Assembly: GCA_021806125.1 (NCBI GenBank)
Contig: JAJZYC010000064.1
Span: 1-7,999 of the forward strand
From: a bacterium
Lineage (GTDB): Bacteria; SZUA-79; Acidulodesulfobacterales; Acidulodesulfobacteraceae
Length of the DNA: 7,999 bases
Reading direction: 5' to 3'
The position numbers and the translations under genes were made by a program. The notes under the pieces were generated by a model. The model saw nothing but the letters and a program-made list of their open reading frames with translations. It was not told the DNA's origin and made no database searches. Position 1 is the stretch's first letter. Every line of letters begins with the position of its first letter. Shown piece by piece: positions 6,373 through 7,999 of this stretch.

Positions 6373-7187
6373 AAGCGTTAAAAATTTTATCGGTTGCGGG
6401 ATTCGACGGTTCCGGAGGGGCTGGAATAATTTCCGACGCCAAAATATTTTCTAAGTTTAAAATTTTCGGCTTATCCGCCGTTACCGCGATGACTGCACAA
6501 AATCCCGGTAATATCTATAGCGTAGAGCCGGTTTCAGACGCTTTTTTCTTGGCGGAGTTAAATGCCGTATTCGGTTATTTTTCGGTTGACGCGGTAAAAA
6601 CAGGTTTGATATTCAATGAAAGCCAGAGTTTGATATTGGAAAGGTTTTTAAAAAAATATAATCCAAAAACCGTCGTCATCGACCCCGTTTTTATTTCGAC
6701 TTCCGGAAAGAAGCTGACGGCGGAGTCCGGTTATCCGGGTCTTTTAGCTCCGTTGTTGAAATATGCAACTGTAATCACTCCTAATATTAAAGAGGCGGAG
6801 CTTATTTCGGGAATGGAAATTAAAAATGTTGAAGGAATGAAGAATTCGGCAAAAATTATAAGAAAAAAATTTCCTGAAATTAAAAATATTTTAATTAAAG
6901 GCTCGCATATTATAGAAGAATCGGACTTAAAAAAAATATTTAATATAATACTTGATTCCAACGATAATTTTTTTATATCCGAAACCAAAAGATTAAGTTT
7001 CGATAAAGAAATTCACGGAACCGGATGCGCTTTTTCGGCTTGTTTGGCGTCTCTGCTTGCGAAAGGGGCCAAAATAGAATACTCCTTAACGGAAACGGAA
7101 AAATTTGTCTCTAAGATTATAAGGGATTTTAGAAAAATATCGGACAATACGCCGGAAAAAAAAATTTACATTACGGGCAATATATAA
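6363..7187 (+). CDS. thiD: Hydroxymethylpyrimidine/phosphomethylpyrimidine kinase ThiD
   Basis: ThiD phosphorylates HMP and then HMP-phosphate with ATP to give HMP pyrophosphate for cytosolic thiamine synthesis. The 274-residue protein has the ribokinase-type fold with the family motifs: AGFDGSGGAGIISDAK (12-27), MTAQN (43-47), VKTG (78-81), VIDPVFISTSG (105-115), VITPNIKEAE (137-146), IKGSH (178-182) and the catalytic/anion-hole loop HGTGCAFSACLASLL (218-232, with Cys222). Length is normal. An in-frame TGA at 6348 leaves ATG 6363 as the only sensible start, though its Shine-Dalgarno is poor. It follows polX by 45 nt on the same strand and ends 9 nt from the convergent dsbA-like gene. No other thiamine gene and no TPP riboswitch is visible here. 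A pyridoxal kinase of the same fold is less likely given the motifs. Confidence 0.93.
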   Translation: MALKALKILSVAGFDGSGGAGIISDAKIFSKFKIFGLSAVTAMTAQNPGNIYSVEPVSDAFFLAELNAVFGYFSVDAVKTGLIFNESQSLILERFLKKYNPKTVVIDPVFISTSGKKLTAESGYPGLLAPLLKYATVITPNIKEAELISGMEIKNVEGMKNSAKIIRKKFPEIKNILIKGSHIIEESDLKKIFNIILDSNDNFFISETKRLSFDKEIHGTGCAFSACLASLLAKGAKIEYSLTETEKFVSKIIRDFRKISDNTPEKKIYITGNI

Positions 7188-7196
7188 ATAGTAAAG

Positions 7197-7841
7197 TTAT
7201 TGCAATGCGCCCTGAAGGATTTTATTAATTATAGGGAAGGGCCTGTATCCGGTGACTTTTTTATAAAGGATAAGTCCCTGATATATAAACAGCGTCGGAG
7301 TTCCGCTTACTTTTGCATTCATGCCGGACGATATATTGCTTTCTATAAGCTTCTTCGGCAATCCGCTTTTTACGCATGCCTCTTCTTTCTTAAGGTTTAT
7401 TGAGCCTTTTGCATGAGTTTTAAGAAAATAGTATAAATCCCCTATAACGCTCCAATCCTTTTGATATTTATAAAGCAGGCTTCTTACCGGCATATATTTT
7501 CCCTGGAGGGCTGTGCAGTCTGCATATTCGGCGCTTTTAAAAGCGTACTTATGTATCAGCGTCAGTGGAAAATCCCTGAATTGTATAAAAACCTTCCCGG
7601 TTTTGACATAATTTTCGATAATGAGCGGCAGATCGTTTTCTTCGAATTTTCTGCACCAGTAGCATTGGAAATCGGTATATACGATAATAGTAACTGCGGC
7701 GTCTGGATTTCCTATCTGCCTGTCGGCGTTGACGGTCTTAACAAAACTGTGGTATGAAATTGCCTCGGCATAATTTTGAGCCGAAAAAGCAATTATTGCA
7801 AAGACTAAAGATATTAAAAAAAATAGCTTTATAAAACGCAT
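7197..7841 (-). CDS. Exported DsbA-like thiol-disulfide oxidoreductase (Thioredoxin_4 family)
   Basis: The 214-residue protein starts with a signal peptide (MRFIK, hydrophobic 6-20, likely cleaved after AEA at 25-27). The mature part is a DsbA-type thioredoxin fold: DAAVTIIVYTDFQCYWCRKF (47-66, split across the active site Cys60-Tyr-Trp-Cys63), the cis-proline loop SGTPTLFIY (179-187), and a second cysteine pair, Cys109 and Cys156, placed where this family often has a structural disulfide. It should oxidise or shuffle disulfides in the periplasm or at the outer face of the membrane. The CYWC dipeptide is not the usual CPHC or CPYC. No DsbB-like partner is in the window. The ATG is the only plausible start because the signal peptide follows directly. 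It has no Shine-Dalgarno, and the promoter sits very close. Confidence 0.9.
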   Translation of the reverse strand: MRFIKLFFLISLVFAIIAFSAQNYAEAISYHSFVKTVNADRQIGNPDAAVTIIVYTDFQCYWCRKFEENDLPLIIENYVKTGKVFIQFRDFPLTLIHKYAFKSAEYADCTALQGKYMPVRSLLYKYQKDWSVIGDLYYFLKTHAKGSINLKKEEACVKSGLPKKLIESNISSGMNAKVSGTPTLFIYQGLILYKKVTGYRPFPIINKILQGALQ

Positions 7842-7847
7842 ATAAAA

Positions 7848-7875
7848 ATTTTACCATATTGATTAATAAAGTCAA
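7848..7875 (-). promoter_or_regulatory. Predicted promoter of the dsbA-like gene, possibly giving a leaderless mRNA
   Basis: The minus strand reads TTGACT (7870-7875), 16 bp, then TAAAAT (7848-7853). The last base of the -10 box is seven bases from the A of the ATG at 7841, which is the usual distance to the transcription start. With no ribosome binding site upstream, a leaderless transcript is the simplest reading. The match is good but only computed by eye. Confidence 0.5.
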
Positions 7876-7920
7876 CGAAAAAGGTGTCATATAAATTTTC
7901 CGCTAAGACGCTTTTTAATT

Positions 7921-7964
7921 TAATCAGCTTAGAATTTATATTAGGTCATTTATAGCGCTGATTA
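7921..7964. repeat. Perfect 8-bp inverted repeat beside the dispersed repeat
   Basis: TAATCAGC (7921-7928) and GCTGATTA (7957-7964) are exact reverse complements separated by 28 AT-rich bases. The right arm directly abuts the repeat starting at 7965. It may be a loose hairpin, part of the repeat unit, or chance. Confidence 0.35.
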
Positions 7965-7999
7965 GTCATTGCGAGCAAAGCAAAGCAATCTAACAATGG
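7965..7999. repeat. Edge of a dispersed intergenic repeat (GTCATTGCGAGC...GCAATC type), cut by the window end
   Basis: The bases GTCATTGCGAGC, then AAAGCAAAGCAATCTAAC, match the pattern of a repeat I know from many bacterial genomes, with the form GTCATTGCGAGCG, AAGCGAAGCAATC. ATTGC (7968-7972) and GCAAT (7985-7989) are complementary, so the unit can fold. Such elements usually continue to a mirrored copy ending GCAATGAC, which would lie past the right edge. They carry no gene and are thought to be small mobile or palindromic elements in intergenic DNA. Confidence 0.6.

Noticed and set aside
7200..7757. Two plus-strand open frames opposite the dsbA-like gene
   Set aside because: The minus strand carries a signal peptide, CxxC and cis-Pro loop; the plus frames have no recognisable content.

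Overview
This AT-rich window is ordinary, compact bacterial chromosome. It holds eight complete protein genes, the first codons of a ninth, short intergenic gaps, and the edge of a dispersed repeat at the right end. No tRNA, rRNA, CRISPR array, insertion sequence or phage gene is visible. The order rpsF - rpsR - DUF2232 membrane protein - rplI, together with a yggT-divIVA pair, a cysteine-type (zinc-binding) S18 and a PolX-type DNA polymerase, suggests a low-GC member of the former Deltaproteobacteria (Desulfobacterota and relatives). That assignment is an inference from gene content and base composition; no taxonomic marker was aligned.

The left block, read leftward on the minus strand, is a ribosomal operon. 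It starts at a near-consensus promoter (TTGCAA, 17 bp, TATAAT) at 1762-1790. It then encodes S6 (TTG start, strong Shine-Dalgarno), S18 (8-nt overlap with S6), a DUF2232 polytopic membrane protein (1-nt overlap with S18) and the first codons of L9, which leaves the window. Immediately upstream on the same strand is a B12-binding-domain radical SAM protein (1794-3221) that resembles hopanoid C-3 methylase HpnR. It has its own promoter (TTGGCT, 17 bp, TATACT) and a leader of about 87 nt with two perfect small inverted repeats.

Next comes a minus-strand pair, yggT then divIVA (4409 down to 3377), which is a membrane/cell-division type unit. It diverges from a plus-strand pair, polX (DNA polymerase/3'-5' exonuclease with an intact PHP site) and thiD (HMP-P kinase). 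thiD converges with only 9 nt between stop codons on a minus-strand gene for an exported DsbA-like thiol oxidoreductase. The best promoter for that gene places its predicted transcription start on the A of the ATG.

I see no new multi-gene system. The points most worth checking are small: the possible leaderless dsbA-like gene, the unusual TTG start and homopolymer tract in rpsF, the structured leader and exact specificity of the HpnR-like protein, a nine-codon ORF overlapping the thiD start, the PolX insertion, and the repeat element cut by the right edge.
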